Shown in pieces: positions 23,610 through 34,387 of a stretch of 64,000 bases of DNA (position 1 is the stretch's first letter; each line of letters begins with the position of its first letter). The translations under genes and the position numbers were made by a program. This stretch comes from Calonectria ilicicola (Eukaryota; Ascomycota; Sordariomycetes; Hypocreales; Nectriaceae), in assembly GCA_020809705.1 (NCBI GenBank), contig CP085833.1, positions 3,472,001-3,536,000 of the forward strand, read 5' to 3'. The notes under the pieces were generated by a model. The model saw nothing but the letters and a program-made list of their open reading frames with translations. It made no database searches and had not been told where the DNA came from.

Positions 23610-25331
23610 TCAAACCTCCCCCCAGCTCCCCATCGGCCCGTTGGAGGCAATCACGGAGCCTGTCCCCAGCGATCCGCCAATGTCCCAGTAATGCCGAGAT
23701 GAGACGCTGCTTCGGCGGGCGGACCGCCTCGTGCTCTGGCTCGCACAGCTACTTGCGTGTCGCATCGCCACGGGGCTTGTCGGAGTCGTCGCCTTGAACG
23801 TCCTGCGCTCTACTGGACGCATCCGGCACGTCAGCGGGTGATGTTGGCGCACGCGGGCAAGCTTGGCAGCAATGTCTTGGGAGTTGGATGTGGACATGTG
23901 GGTCGTGGAGGGAGATGGAGGGTTCGAGGCTCGGGATGACATGAATCTAGACCGCAAGTATCGGAATACGAGCTTCGCGTCTAGGTCCTTCTCCCATTCT
24001 TCTTGAGTAAAAGTGTTGCTCATAGACACATCTTGTCGTGGAGGCTGAACTGGGTCGGCTGCAGGTTCAGCTGGCTCAATCGGCCTAGAAGCTGTCTTAA
24101 TGGTTGGCTGGAATTGGGGGAATGATGATTGCTCGGGATCGGCGTTGACGGGGGGGATGTTTTCCGTGGCAGAGTGGGAGGAGTTGGACTCTGGGATAAT
24201 GGGGAGCCCCGCATAGGGAAGTGGCATTTGCTGCACCCGCATGTATGTGGAAAATGCACCAGGGTGATGTGAGAGTTGGCTGACAATCAAGCCAAGCTCT
24301 TTAGACATCTTTTCGAGCATATCGATTTGCCATGTTTCCGGGCTCAGCGACTTGGGGGGTTGCACTCCTAGTTGGGAAGCGCGGGGTGTCGTAGCCAACT
24401 CCTCATCTTCTGCAACTGGGGCCGCCTCTCCGAATAGAATTGATAGCATGTGGTCATCAATGCCCATCACGTCTCGGATGAATTTGCGGGTGATTCGAGT
24501 GAGGAACCCCTCTGAATCGACAGGGGGCTGCACTGCATCCTCGTCGTGCCAGGTCATGTTGTCCGACTCCGCATCCTGAGCCGGTCGCGACACGACGGGC
24601 ATGGGTGTGGAGGATGATCGCCTGTGGATAGACGTCTGAGAGAGACGCCTTCGACGAGTTTCCTTTTGAATCTCACTGAGAAGCACACGGCTGTGCTCTA
24701 AGCGCCATGCTTCGATTCTTTGACGCTTCTCCGTTTCCTGCACCTGATCATGGTCCAAGTCCAGTTGTGCTAAATCAAGGCTCTCACGTCGCCGTCGCAC
24801 TCGACGCGGGTTGAACCGCTCGAATTGGTAGATTTGATCTTGAGCCTCTGATCCTAGAGTTGGCTGGTCTAGTCGGAAAGATCCGAGCCCGTCATGTGCT
24901 GGGAAAACGGGCGCAGACTCCTGGTTTTCGTTGTACGACTGCTGTGAATAGATTCCTGGTAGTGATCGAAATTCGGGTAAATGGCTGTCGAGGCTGTCCA
25001 ACTCCGCATCGTCCTCAACGGACTCATCATCAACAGCGGACAAAGTAGGAGCGGGTCGGGATTTAGCTCCAGTAGCCGAAATCGCTGCGGCATTCTGATC
25101 ATCGCGAACGCTCGCTCGGTCCTGCCCAGGCCCGTCTAGTGAGTGTTCTGTTTCGGTGAGATAGGAGGTGGTAGTCACGTCTGTAGGCGCGAAGAGCACC
25201 CATGTTTGCGATTCTTCGGGTTGGCGATCCGGAAGAGCAGCCGTTGAGTCTCGGCGGGGAGCCTCCTGCTCTTCGGTGGCCGGACGCACAACACGCTGAA
25301 TGGACTGTCGGGTAGGCTGGTGAAAAGCCAT
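23610..25331 (-). CDS. Unrecognised 573-aa fungal protein
   Basis: I do not recognise a characterised family. The frame is open from 25481, but the first 50 codons look like leader, and I choose ATG 25331 (MAFHQPTRQSIQRVVRP). The N-terminal 170 residues are low-complexity with the phrase SQTWVLFAP...TTTSYLTETEHS near residue 41. A charged helix runs about 180-232 (RRVRRRRESLDLAQLDLDHDQVQETEKRQRIEAWRLEHSRVLL, basic then amphipathic). A hydrophobic helical segment FLTRITRKFIRDVMGIDDHMLSILFGEA lies at about 276-303, and another at IDMLEKMSKELGLIVSQL. The C-terminus is Ser/Arg-rich. Two short conserved-looking helices in a disordered background suggest a protein-interaction role; no function can be assigned. 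Confidence 0.78.
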   Translation of the reverse strand: MAFHQPTRQSIQRVVRPATEEQEAPRRDSTAALPDRQPEESQTWVLFAPTDVTTTSYLTETEHSLDGPGQDRASVRDDQNAAAISATGAKSRPAPTLSAVDDESVEDDAELDSLDSHLPEFRSLPGIYSQQSYNENQESAPVFPAHDGLGSFRLDQPTLGSEAQDQIYQFERFNPRRVRRRRESLDLAQLDLDHDQVQETEKRQRIEAWRLEHSRVLLSEIQKETRRRRLSQTSIHRRSSSTPMPVVSRPAQDAESDNMTWHDEDAVQPPVDSEGFLTRITRKFIRDVMGIDDHMLSILFGEAAPVAEDEELATTPRASQLGVQPPKSLSPETWQIDMLEKMSKELGLIVSQLSHHPGAFSTYMRVQQMPLPYAGLPIIPESNSSHSATENIPPVNADPEQSSFPQFQPTIKTASRPIEPAEPAADPVQPPRQDVSMSNTFTQEEWEKDLDAKLVFRYLRSRFMSSRASNPPSPSTTHMSTSNSQDIAAKLARVRQHHPLTCRMRPVERRTFKATTPTSPVAMRHASSCASQSTRRSARRSSVSSRHYWDIGGSLGTGSVIASNGPMGSWGEV

Positions 25332-27552
25332 GGCTGAAAGTGGTGAGAAATGGTCTGTTTGTTCAAGATCGCGAGGCTGGTCGGATAAGGTAGATAGATA
25401 TGATAAGACGGTGTAGGCACCTGGGCGTGTGGGCCCCTGGTGGGAGGCTTGCAGAGGCAATATGCGAACGCAGTAACGCAACAGTACCGTGGTTGCTCAA
25501 AACACACGGCGTAGGACGAACGAGGACGCCTGTGGCGGTGGGAGCGAAAAATGGCGAGGAGGAAGCTTAAGTAGGTACTCCCAGGAAGACGATGATGAAA
25601 GAGGGAGCCCCGATGCTACATGAGAGAGGCAAGGAGGAACGGGAGAGAGATCTGGGGGACCAGTGGTAGAAGGCTTTGGAGGGCGTCCTGGGTCGGCGTC
25701 ATCTACACGCTGCAGTCGGGGGATGATCGGCGAGTGGGGGGTCCGCTCGCGTGTCTGCTGGTCAAGACATGGCATCAACGTCCACTGTGGCTCACTGCTG
25801 TCCCAGTGCTAAGCCCGCTAGGGCTCGCTGTATCTTGCCGCAACCTCCTCCCTGCAGTCCGTGAGCCAATCCCGTCGCCCGCGCCATCACCCATTGCATC
25901 TCCCATCCATCCGCATCTAAGTCACTACGGCAGTCTGGCCCAACAGTGGACAAATGGCAACATGTACTCTCGAGGTAGCGCGATAGCCCTATTATCCAAT
26001 AGCTCCATCATTGCTCACGCAGCCCACAAACCGGCTGTTCCAGCCCAAGACAACGCAGCAGCACAACACACCGTCCGTCTCTGTCGTCTCATGTCTCTCC
26101 CCTTGCGTCCCGTCTGGCTCCCTTTCTGCGCTTGGGCGAGCGAGCCCCTGGCGGTAGAATAATATGGGACCCATGGAAGTCGCTGGCCTGACCTTGCTTG
26201 CGCTATGCGCATCATGAACAATCAAACCTCATGTCTAGCTCGGGCTTTGCCGGAAGCTGCTGCATTCGTGGGTTGATTTCAAACGGTCATACGTTTGAAA
26301 TCACCACAGGACACACAGGACACACAGGATACGAAAACATCATCAGTAATCAGCAACAGCACATCATCCAACTTACCTGCTGAGGCTGCCCTGGCCCCTG
26401 CCACCGCTTATCCTTCAGCGAGTAGGCTCGCTGGTCCTGCTTGCAACTCTGAACTTTGGGCTTGAGTGTTTATCTGATTAGTGGGTACAGATACACCCCT
26501 CGAGAAGATAAGCGACTCATGCATCACCTCCGGCTGTTCGCCGCTACGCCGTTTACTACCCACCACCTAAAAAATCTTGCTCCGCTCTCTCCGTCGGCTG
26601 TGTCAGTAAGGTTGGTTGACGTGAGCACCTTCGGCACTCTTTCGGCGTCTATCTCACTAAGCACATGCAGGATTGAGCCGGCAGGGTGCAGGAATGACTC
26701 TCATCCTGTCCAAGGGGTAAAAAAAACGTGTTTACATGCTATTTATGTACCTGCAAAGAACAAGGTACGTCAGGGGTACATTCGCTGTCCTGATGCCAGT
26801 GAGAGAAATGACAGCTCAAGTCGCCTGTGACCAAGCATGGCGTCACGAAATGCCCAACTGAGGTCATGTGGCTTGTCTGCGTGGGACTGGCCAACCGTTG
26901 TGCACCCCCCAAATCAAGCGTGCATATTCAGTCAACTAGTGGGGAGAATCAAGTGAATGGACGCCAAAAAAGAATGGACAATACAATAAATCGGCGCCAA
27001 CGTGCAATGAAACAAAGTAATCTGACCAAGATCTAGTTCCAACACCTTAAACACCGGGAAGCTAGGACTTGCTATTGCCATTGAAACTCAGGGCCAACCT
27101 AAATCACATTTTGGCTTCGTTGGCGGATGGAACTTGGGTAAGTTGAGGCTAAAAGATGTCAATCACATCATGGCATAATGTCAATTTCCAACGCATATTT
27201 CGCACAGTTACATTCAAGCAAGCCCATGTCATATCAGAAATCAGACAGGATTCGCACTTACGTAGCACCGAATCATGCATAAACCGCTTAGGCATCCCAA
27301 CTAAGCTATCCGTGTGCGGGGAGACGGGAATATTGGTTGAAAACATGTCACGCTTAACTAGCTCCCTAGTTCTTCACAACCAAGAACGGCAACAGGTATC
27401 AAAGGAGACTAGGTATACGAGAACAAGGGAAACAGGCCACTGCGAGTGCAACATTGAATTTTGCCGAATCGACCTCCTTCAACTCAAAAGGTCCTTATTT
27501 GACATGCCATTTTGACGCCAGCCTAAAACCCAGATGCCTACCCAATCCTAAT
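25332..27552. other. 2.2-kb intergenic region with a 12-bp inverted repeat
   Basis: The region separates two minus-strand genes. It has a perfect inverted repeat at 26274-26303 (listed separately), a GGACACACA direct repeat just after it, and AT-rich sequence toward the RPL10 3' end. Open frames here, including 25620-26162, show no family resemblance. Confidence 0.5.
26274..26303. repeat. Perfect 12-bp inverted repeat
   Basis: TGATTTCAAACG at 26274-26285 and its exact complement CGTTTGAAATCA at 26292-26303 are separated by a 6-base spacer. It is followed by two direct copies of GGACACACA. Position is intergenic, about 940 bp upstream of the unrecognised gene at 25331. Confidence 0.9.
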
Positions 27553-28458
27553 CTAAGCCTCAGACTTGAAAGCGTCGGGGAAGCGGCGCATGTTGTTCTG
27601 GAGGCTTCCGTGGTTGGAAAGGAACTGGACGTAAGCACCATCGACCTTGACGCGGCCAGCAGCCTTCTTCTCAAGGTACTCCTCACGGCGGAGGGGAGTG
27701 AAGCCCCAGTTCTTGGAGACAATGATCTTTTGGCGACCAGGGAACTTGTACTGGGATCGTCGGAGAGCCTCAAGAGCGATAGCACGGTCTAAAGCGTATT
27801 AGTAATTGCTTCCGAGTGGCAAAAAGTGTAAAAAAAAATCGAGGTTTGACATACTGGCATCACGGGTACGGACAGAGATCAGAATCTGGCCGATGTTGAC
27901 ACGGGCAACAGTACCGTTGGGCTTACCCCAGGCACCACGCATACCGGTCTGCAGTCTATCGGCACCAGCGCAAGACAACATCTTGTTGATACGGACGACG
28001 TGGAAGGGGTGAGCACGGACACGGAGGTGGAAACCCTCCTTACCGGTGTTCTTGACCAGGTACTTGTTGGCGCAGATACGGGCGGCCTCGAGGGCCTCGG
28101 AGCTCAGCTGCTCATACTCGTTGGAGACGAGGTGAATGCAGAGAGGGAAGTCGTCGACGTTCGCCTTCTTGCGGCCAAGATCGAAGATTCGGATCTTGGG
28201 GTCGGGGACACCACGGTTGAAGCGGGACTTGGGGTACGGCTAGAGAGTCATTTCGTCAGCCAAAGCGTCCTCAAAGAAATGTGCCATCATCGACAATGGT
28301 GGAATAAAGCCGCCCGTGAGGGCATCTCGGTCCGCTCCATCTCGAATGCGTTGCGCATTCACTCCAGACAATTCGGACAAATCCTCCCCAAAGCGATGAG
28401 CGCAGCAGCTTACCTTGTTCTTGCAGTACCGGTAGCAACGGGCGGGACGACGAGCCAT
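27553..28458 (-). CDS. RPL10: 60S ribosomal protein uL16 (RPL10)
   Basis: uL16 is a late-joining large-subunit protein near the peptidyl-transferase centre. Minus-strand exons are 28458-28414, 28239-27855 and 27788-27553; junctions are GT-AG and in phase, giving 221 aa, the same length as yeast Rpl10. The sequence [40 protein letters not shown]...[37 protein letters not shown]...is intact, including the flexible P-site loop region ([13 protein letters not shown]). It shares a 340-bp divergent promoter with eL30. Intron 1 (28240-28413) contains a 7-bp hairpin GAATGCG/CGCATTC. Confidence 0.97.
28344..28360. repeat. 7-bp inverted repeat in RPL10 intron 1
   Basis: GAATGCG, a 3-base loop and CGCATTC form a perfect short hairpin within the first intron. 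A repeat this short is expected by chance several times in a window of this size. Confidence 0.7.
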
Positions 28459-28798
28459 CTTGACGGTTGTTGATGATCTTTCCGCGGGTGGGTTGTGTGT
28501 TTAGTGGAAGATGAGTCCGACAAGAAAGATCCCGACTGCCTCTTTCTGATTAACCCACCAGTTTGATTTCAAAGCAGGCGCTTGGTCATCCGTGGTGCTC
28601 TCGCCTAAACTCCGGGTCTTTAGGGCTTGAGGCGAATCAAGTGGGGGCCCTCATTGGCTGGTCGGGTTGCAGCCCTGCCCCGCCTCGGCCACCCATTTTG
28701 CTTTGCCAAAACTCCAAGACGAACTTTTTTCGAGCTTCAACCACAGCACTCCATCACCCAACGACAAGTCGCCTGTCCACGAGCGCCAATCCGTCAAA
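28459..28798. promoter_or_regulatory. Bidirectional ribosomal-protein promoter
   Basis: The 340 bp separate the ATGs of RPL10 (minus) and RPL30 (plus). At 28619-28628 the + strand reads TTTAGGGCTT, one mismatch from the telobox TTAGGGTTT found upstream of many fungal ribosomal-protein genes. No TATA box is evident. Joint control of the two genes is inferred from the arrangement. Confidence 0.65.
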
Positions 28799-29392
28799 AT
28801 GGCCCCCCAGAAGAAGAGCAAGAAGGATGCCAACAGCATCAACTCCAAGTTGGCGCTTGTTATGAAGTCCGGAAAGGGTGCGCAATCCCATTCCCAAAAG
28901 TAAATGTGATTAATTGCTAACTCGTCATTTTGCACAGTCACTCTTGGTTACAAGTCTACCCTCAAGAGCCTCCGATCCGGCAAGGCCAAGCTCATCATCA
29001 TTGCTGGCAACACTCCTCCTCTCCGCAAGAGTGAGCTCGAGTACTACAGCATGCTTTCCAAGGCCCCCATCCACCACTTCTCTGGCAACAACGTAAGTTG
29101 AGAACGCTCATGTCTCCTTTCCGTCCCGCATTTTGCAGGTTATCTGCAAAATGTGTCTCTTTTTTCTTACTTCTCAGGAATGCTTCCAAGCTGGAAGCAT
29201 TCCTCTAGCCCAGGAGCAATTCTTGCGGCTTGCCCAGAGAAGAAGTCTACCAGACTTTGGAGGGTTCATTGGCTTACTCTTTTCCCTCTGCAGATTGAGC
29301 TCGGTACCGCCTGCGGTAAGCTCTTCCGATGCTCCACCATGGCCATCCTCGACGCTGGTGACTCCGACATTCTCAGCGACCAGCAGGCTTAA
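28799..29392 (+). CDS. RPL30: 60S ribosomal protein eL30 (RPL30)
   Basis: eL30 is an archaeal/eukaryotic large-subunit protein of the L7Ae fold. Exons are 28799-28877, 28938-29092 and 29294-29392 with GT-AG, in-phase junctions; 110 aa versus 105 in yeast. The motifs [48 protein letters not shown] and [19 protein letters not shown] are all present. Yeast Rpl30 binds its own transcript and blocks splicing; whether that holds here is unknown, but intron 2 (201 bp) carries two perfect hairpins and two internal acceptor-like CAG sites (29136-29138 and 29175-29177). Confidence 0.97.
29129..29153 (+). repeat. Intronic hairpin I in RPL30
   Basis: CATTTTGCAG (29129-29138) pairs exactly with CTGCAAAATG (29144-29153) across a 5-base loop. 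The left arm ends in TTTTGCAG, which itself looks like a 3' splice site. Confidence 0.9.
29176..29204 (+). repeat. Intronic hairpin II in RPL30
   Basis: A perfect 13-bp stem (29176-29188 with 29192-29204) closes on a 3-base loop, AGC. Core arms are GGAATGCTTCCA and TGGAAGCATTCC. It begins directly at the second internal CAG (29175-29177) and lies 22 bases after hairpin I. Confidence 0.93.
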
Positions 29393-32267
29393 ACTGCCAG
29401 TCGGGAGTGCATTTCATGGCGTTCGGGGTAAAATGGGTCCAGGGCATTTGAGGGTATACCAATCATTATGATTCAAAAAGTGACGACTGTGAGAGGACCT
29501 GTTTACACAAAGATGTAAACAAGTGCTCCCCTCGACCTATTGGTCGTGGGCTTCAACGATGACAATGATATCGTCACTTAGGATATCAGTCAAAGTCAAT
29601 GAAACAATAAATAAAGCTCATGACCGTTGTTCCCCGAAATGATTTTCTTCGAACATCTATGTGAATTCTCTTGTTCTGTTGCAATACCCCATACACTCCC
29701 CCAATAGCATATTAGTGAGGTGTGAACGCAAGATTTATTGGAATTACATAAGAACTGGAGTACCTCGTAGTTCCATTAAATTTTGGAGACGAAACATGCA
29801 TCAGGTTGGTGCGGCTCAGCAATTAAACCCCGCACATTGATCTTTCATGTATTTTGTTTGCTCGAGTCATACACTTGGTCTATCGGAAGCTCGGATTTTT
29901 GCCGCCAAGCGCATATTCCGTCTCTTTCATAATCGATCAAATTCGCCTCGGAATTTGCAACTGCGCTAATCAAAGTCCATGATAAAAAAAAAAGACAACC
30001 TAAAAGTTGGTTTAGGTTAGTTCAACATGGCATTATTTGGCGTGAAACTACAACACCAATTTTTTGGGTTCTATTTATTCTTGCGTTTATCGTGGTGTCC
30101 TGTATTTTTTACCCGTCTTTCGGAGCTCATACCCAGTTCAACCGTCATCCTCCACACTTTCCCCCCGTAATCCTGAAACAAGGCTCGCTCCATACATTAC
30201 CCTCTTTATGTTCTCGTATATAATTTCATGGGCCTTCCTTTGATATATGCGCTAGCTCATACCCGCACCAAACACCCAAAATGTCTTTATTTGAGATGTT
30301 CCCCTCAGGGTGAAGTCAATTGCATTTCCCTGTAAGACCAGTGTCCCCCAAGAGGCCTTCACACATGGGGGCCATATTGCCAAGCTCAAAGGGATTGGAT
30401 AGGTTCCAGTGCGAATTCACACCCAGAGGGACTGAAAAGATGAGGGCTTTTATTGTTTTCTTTCTTTGTTTTGTTTTTGTGTCGATTGTTGCCTCTTACA
30501 ACGGGAAAAGTGGAAATACTCCCTTGTTGAGATAGGTGCACAAAAAGACGGATCTCTATCAACCCAGTTCGGCCGGATGCTGCTGTATTATTATGATAAT
30601 TGGAGACATAAAAAAAAATACGTCACCCAATTTCAATCCGTCTATAATACAGTGTACATATATCCAGCATGTACCGTGGTTGAGAGACTGAGGTCAGTGC
30701 AGAATTTGATAAAATCCTCGGCGCGGCTAGGAAACTCTTTCGATAGGTTGGTGCAACCTGACCCCTGGAGATCGTCGCGGACAATTCCGCTAACTTCGTC
30801 ATCGTCGGAGTAGTGAAAGAAGGATGATGCTAGTCATACGAGATATCCTGGGATTTTGTTTTCATGGGATGGTTCTTTTTCTTTGTCATTTCCATTGACA
30901 AAGAAGCTACTGTTTGCATCCATAAATCGCAATATTTTCCCAATTCATATAAGTGAGCTTTAGCTAACCTGGGGAAAACGTGAGATGGCGCACCAAACAT
31001 ACAGGCTTGGCGCCGTCAGAGGCGCATAATTAGGCCGTAAACGTCCATGCCACATGTCAAGACGCTTTTCCCCAGGATATGTGCATGAATCACGCCTAGC
31101 TGGCCTCGATACTGTGGTAGTGGTGGTGGTGGTGGCTAGAAACAGTAGTACGTGACCAATAGAATATGGCGGTGCCAGGATGGACGGGAGATCCTCGAAA
31201 TGAGGTAACAAATGGCTGGAAGATAGCAGACATAAAATCCCGCGCTTATCAGGGGGGAATTGACATGTCTGAGAAAGATACAGCCTTCCGAATGTGTCGA
31301 ATCTAGACCCTGCCTTGGCGCTGATGAAACAAGCTGACTACAGCAGCTCAGGAGCTAGGAAGTTGAGCCAACACGGCCTGTCCCAACATCATCCAGCACG
31401 GATGAGGCTGGAGTGGGGAGTTGGTGCAAGTTGGTGCAGGGATTCTGGGTGCCGGCCAAGCGCTTAGCGAGGGAATAAATTAACAGGTGCTTGTGAGAGA
31501 CACAGAGCTGGCTTTGTGCGAATAGAATCGAGCAATTGCGCAATGAAGCGTTGTTGTGGTCGACTCACGGCAGCTTTTCCCTCTGGGCCGGCATGCTTAG
31601 CTTGCAGCATGCAGCACCCAGCCGCCGCCTCTTATCACGATAAAGGGAATTTATCTGCGGTTATGGCGGGGACAAGAAAAATGGCTCCTCTTGATGGGTC
31701 CGAGTGGCGACAACGTTGCCTAATAACGCAAGGACCAAAGAGGGAAGGGAGTGACGTCGACTCACAGCATTCTGGTTCGGTCAATAAGTCCAAATATTTA
31801 TAAGGCTTGTTTCATGCCCGGTCAAAGAAGCTGGACGCTCTGATCCAAAGTTTTCGAGTTCAAGAGCTGTTCAGTGATCTATTTGGGGGCCGAAGGATGA
31901 TACTATTCATCCAGCACCAAACATTGATACACTAATACACGCTTTTCGTGATTGCTATACACATACCACCACCGAGGCCAAGCTGCCTACGTCTTTTTAA
32001 CGATACAACGCGACAGCTTGTTGGGATGACGTGAGGGATAAATTGGCAAAATTCAGCATCCAAAAACAACATCTTTTTTTGTCCGAAGCACGATAAGCCG
32101 CCAGGTAAGCCAACAAAGCGCAGGAACCCTTGAGCTAAGATGGGATCGTCGCCGTCCCACCTATCTTACATCGCACGACCCTCGTCTCCCCCCAACGCCA
32201 TCATCGTCATCGATTTTTCATATACTAATGTTGATCGGCAGTTCATCAAATAAACAACAAACAAACC
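29393..32267. other. 2.9-kb intergenic region
   Basis: AT-richer than its surroundings between about 29500 and 30950. The inverted repeat TGTTTACA/TGTAAACA at 29500-29521 lies about 110 bp after the RPL30 stop. A TGG triplet repeat lies at about 31116-31136. No gene is supported. Confidence 0.55.
29500..29521. repeat. 8-bp inverted repeat downstream of RPL30
   Basis: TGTTTACA and TGTAAACA flank CAAAGA. Each arm also matches the forkhead core TGTTTAC. It could act as a 3'-UTR hairpin or as a paired binding site; repeats of this length also arise by chance. Confidence 0.55.
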
Positions 32268-33579
32268 ATGGCTTCTAACGAGTCAATTGTGGCACCCAGC
32301 ACGGGTATGCTCTCGATGCTGCCCCTCGAGATCCGTCGCATGATATATAAGGAGATTTGGGCCCCTAAAATGAACATGCACGTGTTTTTCCAAGGCGATC
32401 GACTCTCAGTCCGACCCTGCCTTGGGGCAAATATGGGCGATGAGAAAAATTTGGATACAAGATATCCTAGCAAAGAAGAATGTGATCTTCGATGGGAGAA
32501 GAAGCCATCCAAGTCTGACAACTTTTGGCTCACGCGGCTGAGCTCATCGTGGGGCAACCACTACCTATGCGAAGAAGATTGGATGCCACACCCCGATCAC
32601 CCCAGTTCCGAAAAGAACAGCTGCATCAGCATGTTATTGGCCTGCAGACAGATGTAAGTCCAGATTCGTCATAAAATATGGTAGCAATGGATGAAGTGGT
32701 GGTGGTTGTCTGCATTTAGCCGAACTAGGACTAACATTGCTTTTTAGGTATACCGAGTGCCTGGACATTATCCACGAGTCCCTAGACCTTCACATTTCGG
32801 ACATGGAGACAGCAATGTATTTGATTAGCGACGACAGCCAGGCTCCAAAATCGACAACAGAGCATCCTGCACATGTGATTCCAAGGTCCATCATTCAATC
32901 GGCTCGATCCGTCAACCTCACCCTTTTCCAACCTCCCGAGTTCTACGTCGCTCTCGATATGTTTGATAAAGTTCCGCAAGACTGGGAGCCCAAAGATGAA
33001 GAACTCGAAAAGTTCAGGCTTGGAACCCTGTGGAAGGATCTCTTAAAAGAGAACATGTCGAAGGCACCTCAATGGGGTCAGCTGTGGGATGGGCTTGCAG
33101 CTCTGCCGCACTTGATGAATGTAAATCTCTGGATGGATCACAACCAGCCCCAGAGTTGGTCATACATCAATGAGCGGGCTGTTCTGCAGCCAATACGCCA
33201 AGCTTCTTGGGATTCCAAAACCAAGTTGGCTGTGCATCTACCAAACTTGTGCCAAGACAAGGTTTCGAAGGAAGCTCACTTCAATCCAGAAGATGGAACT
33301 CTCCCATTTCAAATTCGGCGAAGGTATCGCTGCCCTACCCGCCCAGAACGAGATTGGTGGGGATGTTCGTACGAGCCAGATATCTCGGACGAAGAGATGG
33401 TAGAGATGGCAAATGAGTACGGTGCAGATCCAACCAACCAACAATGGACTGCAATAACCGTCATTGTTTCGGAATTGGAAAATCGCTGCTACAAGGCGGT
33501 CGACATCACGACTCGGCTGCCCGAGAAGGTTAGGAAAACCTTCCACAACACTCAAGCACGACTTGGGTACGGTAAATGA
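32268..33579 (+). CDS. F-box-like hypothetical protein
   Basis: Exons are 32268-32653 and 32748-33579, joined in phase across a 94-bp intron with a CTAAC branch-like site; 405 aa. Near the N-terminus GMLSMLPLEIRRMIYKEIW (about residues 13-31) has the Leu-Pro-x-Glu-Ile-Arg-x2-Ile-Tyr pattern seen in many expanded ascomycete proteins annotated as F-box or DUF7730. A cluster of Trp and acidic residues and an LLACRQMYTECLDII segment (about 124-140), where such proteins usually have 'LL..CR.IY.E', follow. The first half of an F-box is visible, so SCF-adaptor function is not certain. Both flanks are long non-coding stretches. Confidence 0.82.
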
Positions 33580-34336
33580 GTGGCCCGTACCCGCAATGCC
33601 CGGGCGACCAAGAACGGCGATGCTACCTTGGTCAGGGGACAGCAAAGGGACAAAACACTCAAAGGTCATGCATAGCCGCAGGGATCAGGGCATGGCCAGA
33701 ACACTTGGGGCAACGGTCGCCACGAGCCAATCAGAGGGCCGCGGTTGATCAAAGGGGGAGCTAAAGCGAAGACGGAGACGAGAGCGAAGCGTCGTTTCAC
33801 GATGATAGTTGACAGTTGTGCGGAGCGGCGCCAACAGCACGGGCGTTTCTTAGCTTTGTTTCCTAGCTGGAGCAAGCTGGGGCATGATTATGATGATGAT
33901 AGAACCCATTAAAGTAGAGTATGTACTGTTTTGCGTACAATATAGGACGCCAAGATTATTATTACCGCGTGTGTTAAGTGCTGTACCTGAATCGCTCAGA
34001 CGCCAGGGACGCCGTGTTGCCGATTAACGACATGCCTTAAATGCTTGGAGCAACACCAATAATTCCGCCCAGGGCACTATAGCAGACACAACGACCGAGA
34101 GCGCCTTCTTTTAAGGGAGTTATTGCCCGCGTATCTTTAATTAGCCTCGCTTTGCGTTTTCAACGTCTCTCGGGCTCCTTTATTGTCTGTCGGCGTTTCC
34201 AGCTGACCACCGCCAGCCATCACATTGTTGTAACCTGCTCCGCACGCACCAGTTGAGTGTGTGAGAGTGGCAACTCAGCATCGTATTGCATTGTCATCTG
34301 AGAGGGCTGTACAAAGCCAGCAGCAAGCGATACATT

Positions 34337-34387
34337 CACACACACACACGCACGCACGCACGCGCGCGCGCACACACATACACATAT
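34337..34387. repeat. 51-bp alternating pyrimidine-purine tract
   Basis: Every base from 34337 to 34387 alternates pyrimidine and purine: (CA)n, then CACG units, a (CG)5 core at 34361-34370, then (CA)n and TATA-like steps. Such tracts are the classic Z-DNA-forming type. It sits about 840 bp upstream of the coiled-coil gene start. Confidence 0.9.

Noticed and set aside
25620..26162. 180-codon open frame on the + strand
   Set aside because: Composition is low-complexity, no domain is recognisable, no homologue comes to mind, and it overlaps a probable promoter region.
28240..28413. C/D-box snoRNA in RPL10 intron 1
   Set aside because: An ATGATGG and a CTGA are present but too close together, the C box is imperfect and there is no closing stem.
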